A DNA stretch of 64,000 nucleotides from NCBI GenBank assembly GCA_947487895.1, contig CANKYF010000005.1, forward strand, positions 1-64,000, read 5' to 3'. Numbering within the stretch: the first letter of the stretch is position 1; each line of letters begins with the position of its first letter. Of the stretch, positions 24,615 through 34,118 are shown piece by piece. The position numbers were made by a program, and so were the translations under genes. The notes under the pieces are model-generated. The model searched no databases and was not told the origin of the DNA. It saw only the letters and a program-made list of their open reading frames with translations. The stretch comes from an uncultured Flavobacteriaceae bacterium (GTDB taxonomy: Bacteria > Bacteroidota > Bacteroidia > Flavobacteriales > Flavobacteriaceae).

Positions 24615-26609
24615 ATGTCTAAAGATAAAAAGCCACTCAATTTCATTGAACAAATTATAGAAGAAGATTTAGCCAACGGAATGCCTAATAATAGTCTTCG
24701 TTTTAGATTTCCGCCAGAACCAAATGGTTATTTACATATAGGCCATACAAAAGCCATAGGAATAAGTTTTGGGCTAGGTGAAAAATATAATGCACCAGTA
24801 AACCTTAGATTTGATGATACTAATCCAGCTAAAGAAGAGCAAGAATATGTAGATGCTATTAAGCGAGATGTAGCCTGGTTAGGATATAAGTGGGATAAAG
24901 AATTATATTCTTCAGATTATTTCCAACAATTGTATGATTGGACTATTCAGCTTATTAAAGCAGGAAAGGCTTATGTAGATTCGCAAACAAGCGAGGCTAT
25001 GGCAGAACAAAAAGGGACACCTACACAACCAGGAGTAGATAGTCCTTTTAGGAATAGGTCTATTGAAGAGAACTTGCATTTGTTTAACCGAATGAAGAAT
25101 GGTGAGTTTGATGAAGGGGAGCATATTTTAAGAGCTAAAATTGATATGAAACACACCAATATGTTGATGCGAGACCCAATAATGTACAGGGTTTTAAAAA
25201 AGCATCATCATAGAACAGGTAATGATTGGTGTATTTATCCAATGTATGATTGGACACATGGTGAAAGCGATTATATAGAACAGATTTCTCATTCATTATG
25301 TTCGCTCGAATTTAAACCTCACAGAGAATTGTATGATTGGTTTTTAGATCAAATAGTTGACACAGATAAATTAAGACCAAAACAACGCGAGTTTGCACGT
25401 TTAAACTTAAGCTATACCATTATGAGTAAGCGTAAGTTATTACAATTAGTAAATGAAGGTGTTGTAAAAGGTTGGGATGATCCTAGAATGCCTACTATCT
25501 CTGGATTGCGCCGAAGAGGATATACGCCTAATGCGTTAAGAAAATTTGTTGAAACAGTAGGAGTTGCAAAAAGAGATAATGTAATAGATGTATCTCTTTT
25601 AGAATTTTGTATTAGAGAAGACTTAAATAAAACAGCACCAAGAGTAATGGCAGTTTTAAATCCTGTTAAATTGGTGATTACTAATTACCCTGAGGATAAA
25701 ATTGAATGGCTGGAGGCTGAAAATAATCAAGAAGATGCATCTGCGGGTTATAGAAAAGTCCCTTTTTCACGAGAATTGTATATTGAAAAAGAAGACTTTA
25801 AAGAAGAAGCGGGAAATAAGTTTTTCAGGTTGAGGTTAGGCGGAGAAGTACGACTAAAAAATGCATACATAATTAAGGCCGAAAGTGTTGTAAAAGATGC
25901 TGATGGAAATATTACTGAAATTCTATGTACCTATTCTGAAGACACTTCAAAGAAAGTAAAAGGCACACTACATTGGGTATCTATTCAACATGCTATTAAA
26001 GCTGAAGTTAGGGAGTATGATAGATTGTTTATGGATGAAGCTCCAGATAGCCATCAAGATAAAGGCTTTATGGAATTTGTAAACCCTGATTCGTTAAAAC
26101 TAATTAAAGCTTTTGTAGAACCAAGTCTAGCTGAGGCTAAAGTTGGAGATAGATTTCAATTTCAACGATTAGGCTATTTTAATGTTGATAATGATACAAC
26201 TTCAGATACATTAATATTTAATAAAACCGTTGGATTAAGAGATACTTGGGTTAAAATAAAACCTAAGCAAAATAATAATCAACCTCAAAAACCTCAAAAT
26301 AATCAACCTAAAAGAAAAGCGATTGATGTTATTAAGCAGTTAGGAAAAAAGTACACTAACTTACCAGAAGCTAAACAAGAGAAAGCTAAAGCGGAAATTC
26401 TTAAACTTGCAGAAGGCGTAAGTTATGAAGACTTAGAACCTTTATTTAATACGGCAGCTAAAAAATTAGGAACGCGCATTGCTACTGCAATTACTTTGGG
26501 TGTTTTACTTAAAAATGGGTTAGAAAAAAATGAAACCATTGAAGCTTTTATTACCAAAGCAGCAGAGGATAAAAATGAGTTATTAGTATCTGAAGCTCAA
26601 TCACTTTAG
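24615..26609 (+). CDS. glnS: Glutaminyl-tRNA synthetase with C-terminal extension
   Basis: GlnRS charges tRNA-Gln. Class I motifs are present: HIGH (41-44) in PPEPNGYLHIGHTK and MSK (270-272) in IMSKRKLL. The anticodon-binding beta-barrels end near residue 550. A further 100 residues follow: a Q/N/P-rich linker (QNNNQPQKPQNNQPK) and then an all-helical domain (KAIDVIKQLGKKYTNL...KKLGTRIATAITLG). Total length 664 compared with about 555 in most GlnRS. GlnRS extensions are known in Deinococcus (YqeY-like); I cannot show that this one is the same. It may aid tRNA binding. Confidence 0.95.
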   Translation: MSKDKKPLNFIEQIIEEDLANGMPNNSLRFRFPPEPNGYLHIGHTKAIGISFGLGEKYNAPVNLRFDDTNPAKEEQEYVDAIKRDVAWLGYKWDKELYSSDYFQQLYDWTIQLIKAGKAYVDSQTSEAMAEQKGTPTQPGVDSPFRNRSIEENLHLFNRMKNGEFDEGEHILRAKIDMKHTNMLMRDPIMYRVLKKHHHRTGNDWCIYPMYDWTHGESDYIEQISHSLCSLEFKPHRELYDWFLDQIVDTDKLRPKQREFARLNLSYTIMSKRKLLQLVNEGVVKGWDDPRMPTISGLRRRGYTPNALRKFVETVGVAKRDNVIDVSLLEFCIREDLNKTAPRVMAVLNPVKLVITNYPEDKIEWLEAENNQEDASAGYRKVPFSRELYIEKEDFKEEAGNKFFRLRLGGEVRLKNAYIIKAESVVKDADGNITEILCTYSEDTSKKVKGTLHWVSIQHAIKAEVREYDRLFMDEAPDSHQDKGFMEFVNPDSLKLIKAFVEPSLAEAKVGDRFQFQRLGYFNVDNDTTSDTLIFNKTVGLRDTWVKIKPKQNNNQPQKPQNNQPKRKAIDVIKQLGKKYTNLPEAKQEKAKAEILKLAEGVSYEDLEPLFNTAAKKLGTRIATAITLGVLLKNGLEKNETIEAFITKAAEDKNELLVSEAQSL

Positions 26610-26700
26610 TTTCGATTTTGTTCATTTATATAATAGTAAACCTGTTTTCTGTATTATATTTTTAACTATATTTAAATACTAACTATAAACTAAGAATATT

Positions 26701-27183
26701 ATGGAAATTAATTTTTTGGCAGTTGCTGTTGCAGCTATTTCAGCATTAGTTGTTGGTTTTATTTGGTATAACCCAAAAGTATTTGGTACTGCTTGGATGA
26801 AAGCAGCAGATATGACCGAAGAAAAAATGCAAGGTGCTAATATGGCAAAAATATTTACAATGGCATTTATTTTTGCTTTATTACTTGCTATGAGTATGCA
26901 TACGTTATCAGTTCATCAAATAGGCGCCATGGGAATGGTAGGTGCAGATATTGAAAATGCCTTACCTTCTTACACAGCATTTATGGCAGATTATGGTACT
27001 GCTCATAGAACTTTTGGCCATGGTGCTTTACATGGTTTTTTTGGAGCGATATTTATTGTGCTTCCTGTTTTAGGAACAAATGCTTTATTTGAACGAAAAA
27101 GCGCAAAGTACATTTTATTAAATGTGGGATATTGGGCAGTAACCATGGCTATTATGGGAGCTATTATTTGCGGATGGCATTAA
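26701..27183 (+). CDS. DUF1761 membrane protein
   Basis: The 160-residue integral membrane protein has four hydrophobic segments and the DUF1761 pattern: VAVAAISALVVGFIWYNPKVFGTAWMK, then the HGALHGFFGAIFIVLPVLGTNALFERK block. The family has no known activity. It stands alone, 91 bp after glnS, and is followed by a terminator hairpin. Confidence 0.9.
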   Translation: MEINFLAVAVAAISALVVGFIWYNPKVFGTAWMKAADMTEEKMQGANMAKIFTMAFIFALLLAMSMHTLSVHQIGAMGMVGADIENALPSYTAFMADYGTAHRTFGHGALHGFFGAIFIVLPVLGTNALFERKSAKYILLNVGYWAVTMAIMGAIICGWH

Positions 27184-27209
27184 TATTTTTGTAATTTTTT
27201 AACATAAAC

Positions 27210-27242
27210 AAAGACTGAGGTACATAACTTCGGTCTTTTTAT
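27210..27242 (+). terminator. Terminator after the DUF1761 gene
   Basis: AAAGACTGAG (27210-27219) pairs with CTTCGGTCTTT (27228-27238) with two G-T pairs; T-rich tract at the end. It ends right where the next gene begins. Confidence 0.7.
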
Positions 27243-28406
27243 TTGCACTTGGTTCATTTTAATATATATAATTCGGTTGATGATATTCCTAAAGATTGGG
27301 ATGCTTTACCAGTAGAAGATATTTTTTTAAAAACAACGTTTTTAAAAGGACTTGAACAATCATCACCTAGTAATATTTCCTCATATTTCATTGGTATATT
27401 TAAAGAAGCAACGTTAGTTGGAGTTTCTATTATTCAACATGTCCAAATGTATTTAGATGATGTGTTTAGAGATGCTTCAAACTCATTTTTAAAACAAATA
27501 GGTAAAGGACTTGTTTCAAAATTTGTAAGAGGTAATGGATTGGTAGTAGGTAACTTAATGCATACTGGGCAACATGGTATTTATTTTAATAAAGAAGCGA
27601 TTTCTCAAGATCAATTTTTAAATACAATTCAAGATGCCATTGATGAGCTTTCTTCTTATATCAAGAAGACCTTCAATAAAAAAATAAGGATAATAGTTTT
27701 TAAAGATTATTTTGAAGAAGATGGTATTCATGAGAGTCTCGGCTTTTTTAAAGATCAAAACTTGTATAAAATTCAAGTGCAACCTAATATGTTGTTTAAC
27801 ATTCAAGATACTTGGATCTGTTCTGAAGATTATATTGCTTGCTTTAATAAAAAATATAGAAGACGCTATAAAACAGCCAGAAAAAAAAGCGCTAATTTAA
27901 TTTGTAAAGAGTTAGACGAAAACTTTATTAAAATGTATTCTAAGGAGCTTTTTAAGCTTTATGAGAATGTATCAAACAATGCTAGAGTAAATTCGTTTAA
28001 ACTATCTCAAAATCATTTTTTGAGCCTTAAACAAAACTTAAAAGAATCTTTTAAAGTATATGGTTATTTTTTAAATGATGAACTTATAGGTTTTTATTCT
28101 TTGATATTGAATTACGATACATTAGAAACTTATTTTTTAGGTTACAATAAAGAGTTACAGCATAAGTATCAATTATATTTAAATATGTTGTTTAATATGG
28201 CTTGTTTTGGCATTGAAAATCATTTTAAAACTATTGTTTTTGCAAGAACTGCTATGGAAATTAAGAGTTCAATTGGAGCAAAACCTAATACCATGCATGT
28301 GTATTTAAAACACACCAATCATATTATAGCTAATACTGTTTTAAAATGTGTAGTAAAATTTATGAACCCTATACGTAACTGGCAGGAGAGACATCCGTTT
28401 AAATAA
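27243..28406 (+). CDS. GNAT/peptidogalycan biosynthesis-like protein
   Basis: The 387-residue soluble protein has a double-GNAT organisation like FemAB/peptidogalycan proteins: the N-terminal part ends in LQVQPNMLF, and the second unit starts YIACFNKKYRRRYKTARKKSANL, with the acetyl-CoA-like core VYGYFLNDELIGFYSLILNYDTLETYFLGYNKELQHKYQLYLNMLF. The C-terminal NWQERHPFK is typical of related Bacteroidota genes. The start is uncertain: TTG at 27243 or at 27249; no ATG precedes the conserved N-terminus, and the gene starts inside the end of a terminator. The transferred group is unknown. Confidence 0.82.
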   Translation: MHLVHFNIYNSVDDIPKDWDALPVEDIFLKTTFLKGLEQSSPSNISSYFIGIFKEATLVGVSIIQHVQMYLDDVFRDASNSFLKQIGKGLVSKFVRGNGLVVGNLMHTGQHGIYFNKEAISQDQFLNTIQDAIDELSSYIKKTFNKKIRIIVFKDYFEEDGIHESLGFFKDQNLYKIQVQPNMLFNIQDTWICSEDYIACFNKKYRRRYKTARKKSANLICKELDENFIKMYSKELFKLYENVSNNARVNSFKLSQNHFLSLKQNLKESFKVYGYFLNDELIGFYSLILNYDTLETYFLGYNKELQHKYQLYLNMLFNMACFGIENHFKTIVFARTAMEIKSSIGAKPNTMHVYLKHTNHIIANTVLKCVVKFMNPIRNWQERHPFK

Positions 28407-28422
28407 TTTAAAAACACAGACT

Positions 28423-28929
28423 ATGAAAAAATTTATTATTGTTTTTTGTTTATTTCCTTTAAGTATATTTTCTCAAAATATGAATAATGAAAAACTCAAA
28501 GAAATTTATACTGAAGTAAGCGATTCTATTAAAGGCAATTTAGGAAGCTGGCAATTTTACGTTAAAAAAGTTCCTATCATTTGTATCACAGATGAAAACC
28601 ATAACAGAATGCGTATCATTTCTCCAATTGCTGATTCTGAAAACCTGAGTGATGAATTAATAAAAGCTTCTTTAGTTGCCAATTTTCATACGGCTTTAGA
28701 TGTAAAATATGCTGTTTCAGATGGTGTTTTATGGTCAGTGTTTATTCATCCCTTAAAAGAATTATCAGACCATCAAGTAAAAGATGCCGTAAGCCAAGTG
28801 TATTATGCTAACGTGAATTTTGGAACTACTTTTACAAGTACAAGCTTAACCTTTCCTGGAAGAATAAATGATGATGATACCAATGAAGAAAACGAAGAGA
28901 TTGAAAAACCTAAACTTAGAAAGCTATAA
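28423..28929 (+). CDS. Small secreted protein of unknown function
   Basis: The 168-residue protein carries a signal peptide (IIVFCLFPLSIFSQ). The mature part contains NRMRIISPIADSENLSDELIKASLVANFHTALDVKYAVSDG and VWSVFIHPLKEL, and a C-terminal acidic tail (NEENEEIEKPKL). I do not recognise the family, though the N-R-M-R-I-I-S-P pattern recurs in my reading of flavobacterial proteins. It follows the GNAT gene by 17 bp and is probably co-transcribed. Confidence 0.75.
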   Translation: MKKFIIVFCLFPLSIFSQNMNNEKLKEIYTEVSDSIKGNLGSWQFYVKKVPIICITDENHNRMRIISPIADSENLSDELIKASLVANFHTALDVKYAVSDGVLWSVFIHPLKELSDHQVKDAVSQVYYANVNFGTTFTSTSLTFPGRINDDDTNEENEEIEKPKLRKL

Positions 28930-28935
28930 TGATTA

Positions 28936-30030
28936 TTACTTTGTAAGCGATTTTAAAATTTGGAATGCTAACATTTCTATGTTTGATGATTTAGGGTGAC
29001 TTGCAGATACATTAGATAAAATAATAACCCCCTTTTTAGTTTTTTTATTAAATAGAGCATAAGAAAAATAACCTCCAGTAGCTCCGCTATGTAAATGTAT
29101 TTTGTCGTTATTCTCGTTTAGAATATGCCATCCCATTCCAACATCTAAGCGTTCGTTAATAGTAAAGGTTGATTGTTGAGTTAAATTGTAGATAACATCA
29201 TCTGTTAAGTTTTTTCTAATAAATTTATTCAAGTCGAAAACAGATGATTTTATACCGCCAGCACCAACTAACGCATCAGTAAAATCCCAATTGGAAACAA
29301 CTTCACCTTGTGCATTTAACCCTTTTACTAAGTTTGCGTTATCAATATTCTCTAATACCGAAGAACTGTTATTCATCTGCAAAGGTTTTAGAATATTGTC
29401 TTGCAAAAGCTCTTCATAGCTTTTATTATATTTTAAGGTTAAAATGTAACCTAATAATCCAGCACCAAGATTTGAATACGCATATCTTTCTCCTGTTTTA
29501 CTGGTAAGTCTTATTTGGTCTTTTAAATAGGTTTCTAATAGTTCGGGTGTATAATCTTTATAAGGATTTATAAGACCTCCGCCTACCATGAACATGATAT
29601 TATTTGGTAATCTAGGCAAACCTGACGTATGATTCGTTAATTGTTCTAGTGTAATTTCATGGCCAGATTTCAATTCAAAATTCAATATATTTTTTAATGA
29701 ATCTTTTTTAGATAACTTGTTTTCTTTAATAGCTTGAGATAATAAAACACTGGTAAAAACTTTAGATATAGATCCTATTTCAAAAACGCTGTGTTTGTTG
29801 TCAATAGATCTAAGAACATCCTTTCCTTTAATAACTCCAACATATTCTGTATTATCTTCATTAATTACTGCTATAGAAAGCTGTGTTTGTTGCGGGAAAT
29901 CTGTGGTATTACTTTTAATGATTTTTGCTATTTCATCACTAACATTAGAAGGTGTTTCTTGGTTAGTTTTTTCTTGAGAAAAGCAATTAAGAGTAATTGC
30001 TAAAATTAGCATTAAGGAAAGAGTTCTCAT
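28936..30030 (-). CDS. Class C beta-lactamase-like serine hydrolase
   Basis: An exported protein (signal peptide LSLMLILAITLNCFSQ) of 364 residues. It has the serine-hydrolase active site: S-I-S-K (Ser87, Lys90), YAYSNLGAG (Tyr-x-Asn, about 178-186) and HSGATGG, the HTG-like box, at about 310-316. It belongs to the large penicillin-binding/esterase group; whether it is a beta-lactamase, peptidase or esterase is not decidable. A 12-bp-stem terminator from the upstream SPFH gene lies just before its start. Confidence 0.9.
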   Translation of the reverse strand: MRTLSLMLILAITLNCFSQEKTNQETPSNVSDEIAKIIKSNTTDFPQQTQLSIAVINEDNTEYVGVIKGKDVLRSIDNKHSVFEIGSISKVFTSVLLSQAIKENKLSKKDSLKNILNFELKSGHEITLEQLTNHTSGLPRLPNNIMFMVGGGLINPYKDYTPELLETYLKDQIRLTSKTGERYAYSNLGAGLLGYILTLKYNKSYEELLQDNILKPLQMNNSSSVLENIDNANLVKGLNAQGEVVSNWDFTDALVGAGGIKSSVFDLNKFIRKNLTDDVIYNLTQQSTFTINERLDVGMGWHILNENNDKIHLHSGATGGYFSYALFNKKTKKGVIILSNVSASHPKSSNIEMLAFQILKSLTK

Positions 30031-30039
30031 AATAATTTA

Positions 30040-30069
30040 AAAACCTCAAAAAATTAATTTTGAGGTTTT
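30040..30069 (-). terminator. Terminator of the SPFH gene
   Basis: Perfect 12-bp stem AAAACCTCAAAA / TTTTGAGGTTTT around AATTAA, downstream of the SPFH gene on the - strand. It lies before the serine hydrolase start, so that gene needs its own promoter. Confidence 0.75.
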
Positions 30070-30090
30070 GAGTTTTGTTAATAAGATAAT

Positions 30091-31023
30091 TTATTCTTTG
30101 TCTTTATTCTTGTTTTTATCTGCATTCTTCATGGCTTCACCAATTTGATTACTTGCGGTAAAACTAGCGACCATATCATTTAGCATGTTGCTACCAGCTT
30201 GTGGCGCATTAGGCAATAAGATTAAATTACTATTAGTCTCTTCACCTAAAGATTGTAATGTATCATAATGTTGTGTTACAACAATTAACGCAGATGCTTC
30301 CTGACTGTTTATACCTACTCTGTTTAAAACTTCTACAGACTCTTCTAAACCACGTGCTATTTCTCTACGTTGGTCTGCAATACCTTGTCCTTGTAAGCGT
30401 TTACTTTCGGCTTCCGCTTTTGCTTTTTCAACTATTAAAATACGTTGTGCATCACCTTCAAATTGAGCAGCTATTTTTTCACGTTCTGAAGCATTAATTC
30501 TATTCATAGCTTCTTTTACTTGTGCATCAGGATCAATATCTGTTACCAGTGTTTTAATAATGTCATATCCATAATCTAGCATCGCTTCATTAAGTTCTCT
30601 TTTAACAGCTATAGCGATGTCATCTTTTTTAACAAATACGTCATCTAATTTCATTTTTGGTACCTCGGCACGTACTACGTCAAATACATAACTTGTTATT
30701 TGATCATGGGGATAGTCTAATTTATAAAAAGCATCATAGACCTTTTCTCTAATTACTTTGTATTGTACAGATACTTTTAAGCGTACAAATACATCATCTA
30801 AAGTCTTAGTTTCAACAATAACATCTAATTGTTGAATTTTTAAACTTAGTTTTCCTGCAATTCTATCTACAATTGGAATTTTTAATTGTAAACCAGAATG
30901 ACGAATGCTTTGGAATTTACCAAAACGTTCAACAATAGCAGCTGTTTGTTGTTTTACAATGAAGAACGATGAGATTAATATTACTAATCCTAAAAAAATG
31001 ATTGGATAAATGAGATAGCCCAT
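30091..31023 (-). CDS. SPFH/band 7 (stomatin-like) membrane protein
   Basis: One N-terminal membrane segment (YLIYPIIFLGLVILISSFFIV) precedes an SPFH domain (about 25-200: AAIVERFGKFQSIRHSGLQLKIPIVDRI, then the TKTLDDVFVRLKVSVQY block) and a long helical tail with KAKAEAESKRLQGQG. It is most like hypersensitive-response/stomatin-type SPFH proteins. Such proteins scaffold membrane microdomains, often with a partner NfeD protein; none lies next to it. A charged C-terminal tail (KNKNKDKE) ends it. Confidence 0.92.
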   Translation of the reverse strand: MGYLIYPIIFLGLVILISSFFIVKQQTAAIVERFGKFQSIRHSGLQLKIPIVDRIAGKLSLKIQQLDVIVETKTLDDVFVRLKVSVQYKVIREKVYDAFYKLDYPHDQITSYVFDVVRAEVPKMKLDDVFVKKDDIAIAVKRELNEAMLDYGYDIIKTLVTDIDPDAQVKEAMNRINASEREKIAAQFEGDAQRILIVEKAKAEAESKRLQGQGIADQRREIARGLEESVEVLNRVGINSQEASALIVVTQHYDTLQSLGEETNSNLILLPNAPQAGSNMLNDMVASFTASNQIGEAMKNADKNKNKDKE

Positions 31024-31068
31024 GACTTTTATTTAAATGGTTAAAAATATTGTGTTACTAATTTAAGT

Positions 31069-31076
31069 TATATTTG
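31069..31076 (+). promoter_or_regulatory. Candidate -7 box for the outer-membrane barrel gene
   Basis: TATATTTG fits the Bacteroidota TAnnTTTG -7 box, 20 bp before the start codon at 31097. A TTG (31050) is 16 bp upstream of it. Confidence 0.4.
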
Positions 31077-31096
31077 AGCTTTAACCCAAAAAGCTC

Positions 31097-31786
31097 ATGA
31101 AAAAAATACAACTTTTCTTATTAGTAGTCATTTCATTAGTATTTGTTACAAAAAGTTTTTCTCAAAAAGGGAATTATAGAATTAGTAATGGAATTTCTTT
31201 GGCAGGTGGCATAACCCAATTTGATATTACTACAGATAATTTTATTACTGAACAAGGTAGTGGTTTTGCAGGCGGTTTTTTTTCAACGGTAGATATTCCT
31301 CATCAATGGTACAATATTAGTTTTGGACTTCAGTTTTCTGAAAGTAACATTGGTATTTCTGCAAGACCGTCTATGTTGGCAAATTCTAATCCCCAGGAAT
31401 TTATAGACTATAAATTAATGAAAGTACAGTTGGCACTTTTATTAAATGCTAAAATTATTAAAGATCATTTTACCATAGATTTTGGACCTATGTTGCAGTA
31501 TAATGGCAAATTAGAATTAAAAGATGATTCTCAATCTAATTACTATATAAATAATTATTCTAATGTAACTGCAGGGGATATTAGTAATATTTCTCAATTT
31601 AATTTAAATGGAGCAGTAGGAGCCTCTGTAGGGATTAAAAACTTTAAATTAAGAGCGCAATATATTTATGGGTTTACCAATATTTTAAAAAAGCTTGAAG
31701 ATCAAAATTTAAACACTTCTGATGGTGATGCTCGCTTTAAGGGTAACCAAAACATGTTAGTTTTAGGAGCTATGGTTTCTTTTTGA
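31097..31786 (+). CDS. Outer-membrane beta-barrel (PorT-like) protein
   Basis: The 229-residue protein has a signal peptide (FLLVVISLVFVTKSFSQ) followed by alternating amphipathic strands (YRISNGISLAGGITQFDI, GFAGGFFSTVDIPH, HFTIDFGPMLQYNG, FNLNGAVGASVGIKNF) and ends with a strand and terminal Phe (MLVLGAMVSF), the barrel-assembly signal. It resembles the PorT/outer-membrane-beta-barrel family. The function is unknown. Confidence 0.85.
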   Translation: MKKIQLFLLVVISLVFVTKSFSQKGNYRISNGISLAGGITQFDITTDNFITEQGSGFAGGFFSTVDIPHQWYNISFGLQFSESNIGISARPSMLANSNPQEFIDYKLMKVQLALLLNAKIIKDHFTIDFGPMLQYNGKLELKDDSQSNYYINNYSNVTAGDISNISQFNLNGAVGASVGIKNFKLRAQYIYGFTNILKKLEDQNLNTSDGDARFKGNQNMLVLGAMVSF

Positions 31787-31825
31787 TACGTTGTATCACC
31801 CTTAATTACTTTTGCTAAACTTATC

Positions 31826-32809
31826 TTAGTTTTTCAGAGAATTAGCCTTTCCATTTAAGGTTTCTAAAATTTTATAGTCCAGTTCCTTAACTTGTTTTTG
31901 GGTTGGGTATATATCATTTATCTTAACGGTATCTTTTTTTATATAGCCAATATATTTTAACCAACCATTTGATCTAATAGCTCTTCGCTTACTCACCAAT
32001 TTAAACAATGAATCTTTATTAAGTTGATTTATTTCAGTGATAGGATCTGCTATTTTTATATCTGGATATAAATCATTTAATGCTTTTTTAGCCATGTAGA
32101 AATGACCAATATGATTAGGATGAATTCCATCAGGAATAAATGTAGAGTCTTTAAACACCTTTTTAAGATTGTTTAAATGATTGTTTAAAGAGGTGTTTAA
32201 GTCTATTACTTTTACGCCTTCAATAATGTTTAGCCAATTAGCATATCTTTTAAGTACGTTGTTGTATTTGGCATATGGAAGCATATAGGAATAGGTGTCA
32301 CTGCTTTCAATAACATCTTTTCTACTAGCATCAAATGGGGTAGGTGTTAAAAATATAATTTCAGCATTAGTTGCTTCTACTTTACTTTTAATTTTTAACA
32401 TCCCTTTTTTGTAATTGCTAAAGCGAATACTATCTAATTCAGAATAAATGCCGTCATTCATTCCGTAAGAAGCTAGTACTATATCTGGTTTTGTTTCTTG
32501 AAGCGCTTTATCTAGTCTTGAATGAATACAAGGTCTTGGAAAAGAATGATCAGCTTCAGAATCGCCAGAAGCTGTTTCTGAAGAAAGACCAATACTTATT
32601 ATATTTAAGGAATCTTGAGGATAATTTTTTCTTAAATAATACTCAATAAAATCTATATATTTTCCATTTTGAGTGATACTATTTCCTAAGATTAAAACTT
32701 TTTTATTGTGGAGGGGTAAGTTTGTTTTTTTGCTAAAAGGATCTTCCTTTTTGCATGATAAAAGAAATAGAGTTAAAAGGACAAAATAAAAATAGTTAGC
32801 AGTTTTCAT
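31826..32809 (-). CDS. SGNH/GDSL-type esterase lipoprotein
   Basis: The 327-residue protein starts with a lipoprotein signal (LLTLFLLSCKKED), then the SGNH hydrolase fold: block I KVLILGNSIT with the nucleophilic Ser, GLSSETASGD and GMND (block III), and the C-terminal DGIHPNHIGH with the Asp-His pair (about 232-241). It should be anchored in the outer membrane and act on esters, probably acetylated carbohydrates or lipids. It is the last of three - strand genes following gltX. Confidence 0.87.
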   Translation of the reverse strand: MKTANYFYFVLLTLFLLSCKKEDPFSKKTNLPLHNKKVLILGNSITQNGKYIDFIEYYLRKNYPQDSLNIISIGLSSETASGDSEADHSFPRPCIHSRLDKALQETKPDIVLASYGMNDGIYSELDSIRFSNYKKGMLKIKSKVEATNAEIIFLTPTPFDASRKDVIESSDTYSYMLPYAKYNNVLKRYANWLNIIEGVKVIDLNTSLNNHLNNLKKVFKDSTFIPDGIHPNHIGHFYMAKKALNDLYPDIKIADPITEINQLNKDSLFKLVSKRRAIRSNGWLKYIGYIKKDTVKINDIYPTQKQVKELDYKILETLNGKANSLKN

Positions 32810-32831
32810 AGCTATCTAAGATAAGCCAATT

Positions 32832-33404
32832 TTAATTACAATCTTCATTGTAGAACTCAACCATAAGAAATAGATCCCATCTTTTAAATTCCTTGTTTTT
32901 TATTTTTTCAATTAATAAGGGGCAGTCGTCAAAAATATAGTGGTGTTTATTTTTTAGGTTATTTCCAATTTTCAAGACTTCATCATTTGTTTTGATAAAA
33001 TAAACAGGTATATCTAAAGTAATGCCTACTGCAAAACCATTACTCATATTAGTGGTTGTATTTATAACCTCAATTGAATTTGGGTTAGCTTTTAATTTTT
33101 CATAAAGTGAAATTTCTCCTTCATAAATCAATTTATAGAGTTTTATTTTTTGAGTATCCGGATCTTCAACATATCTAAATTGCCAACCAGATACATCATA
33201 TCCTTTAATTTGCTCATGTGTATAATTAATGGCTTCTGAATCTTTACTTTTTTTAAATTTTATACCGCTAAATGTTTTTACTTTAATTAAACCTTCAATG
33301 GAAGTGTTGTCTTTAAAATAGACTATACCCTTTTTTTTCTGAGCGAAAGAATATGTCATACAGAAAAATAGAATAAAAATAAAAACCTGCTTCATATTAA
33401 TCAA
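32832..33404 (-). CDS. Secreted protein of unknown function
   Basis: A 190-residue protein with a signal peptide (FIFILFFCMTYSFAQ). The mature part has KGIVYFKDNTSIEGLIKVKTFSGIKFKKSKD, which looks like a small beta-barrel or OB-like fold with similarity to hypothetical Bacteroidota proteins, but I cannot name a family. It overlaps the PhyH gene start/stop by 8 bp, consistent with one transcript. Confidence 0.78.
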   Translation of the reverse strand: MINMKQVFIFILFFCMTYSFAQKKKGIVYFKDNTSIEGLIKVKTFSGIKFKKSKDSEAINYTHEQIKGYDVSGWQFRYVEDPDTQKIKLYKLIYEGEISLYEKLKANPNSIEVINTTTNMSNGFAVGITLDIPVYFIKTNDEVLKIGNNLKNKHHYIFDDCPLLIEKIKNKEFKRWDLFLMVEFYNEDCN

Positions 33405-34116
33405 CTAGAAGTTTTTCCAACCAATTTAAAGAATTATTTAATTCATTTTTATTGAATTCTAAATGAATGACTCTTCTTCCTTTTGTATTGGTTGATTTAT
33501 TAGAAGCATGTAATATTAAAGGTTTCATTAACATAACGCCTCCTTTTTTAACATTGCAAGCATGTTCATTTTCTATAATCCAGTGTTCAGAATCATGTCT
33601 AATTATTCCCTTTAAGTGAGATTTAGGAATGACTTTTAATGCTCCATTGTTTTCATTAGTATCATCTAAATGTATGCGAACAGTAATGGTGTCTTCTAGA
33701 ATTTTGGTTGGTGGTTGTACACCATATTGCCCTTTTTTAAATGTCCAATTAATATAATTTTCTATATCAACTTTAGTATCGACTGAAATACTTAAATCTT
33801 GATGATAAGGAACAAACCAATTAGACTTGGGTGGTTTATCAAAATAGATAGCTTTTGTTAGAAAGTATTCAGAATCAAAAAGGGTATTTAATAGATGTAA
33901 AAGGTTTTCATTAAACAAGATTTTTGTTAATTCAGGAACATTTTTTAGAAGCTGTCTAATGGCATACAGGTCTTTGTTGTTTTGAATGGAATCATTGTCC
34001 AGTTGATTAGTTTCTAAACGTTGAACAATTTGATCCCTCTCAATATCTGAATAAAAATCAGCCAAAATGGAATAACCTAATTTGTTAAATTCCATTTTGA
34101 CTTTATTGAAATTCAT
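33397..34116 (-). CDS. Phytanoyl-CoA dioxygenase (PhyH) family protein
   Basis: A non-heme Fe(II)/2-oxoglutarate dioxygenase-like protein of 239 residues. The facial triad is recognisable as HQD in VPYHQDLSIS (about 116-121) and a distal His in MKPLILHASNKS (about 200-205), with GRRVIHLEF following (Arg for 2-oxoglutarate). The substrate is unknown; the family hydroxylates lipids, amino acids and natural products. It begins 2 bp after the gltX stop and so is probably co-transcribed with gltX. A later ATG (Met8) is possible. Confidence 0.85.
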   Translation of the reverse strand: MNFNKVKMEFNKLGYSILADFYSDIERDQIVQRLETNQLDNDSIQNNKDLYAIRQLLKNVPELTKILFNENLLHLLNTLFDSEYFLTKAIYFDKPPKSNWFVPYHQDLSISVDTKVDIENYINWTFKKGQYGVQPPTKILEDTITVRIHLDDTNENNGALKVIPKSHLKGIIRHDSEHWIIENEHACNVKKGGVMLMKPLILHASNKSTNTKGRRVIHLEFNKNELNNSLNWLEKLLVD

Positions 34117-34118
34117 TT

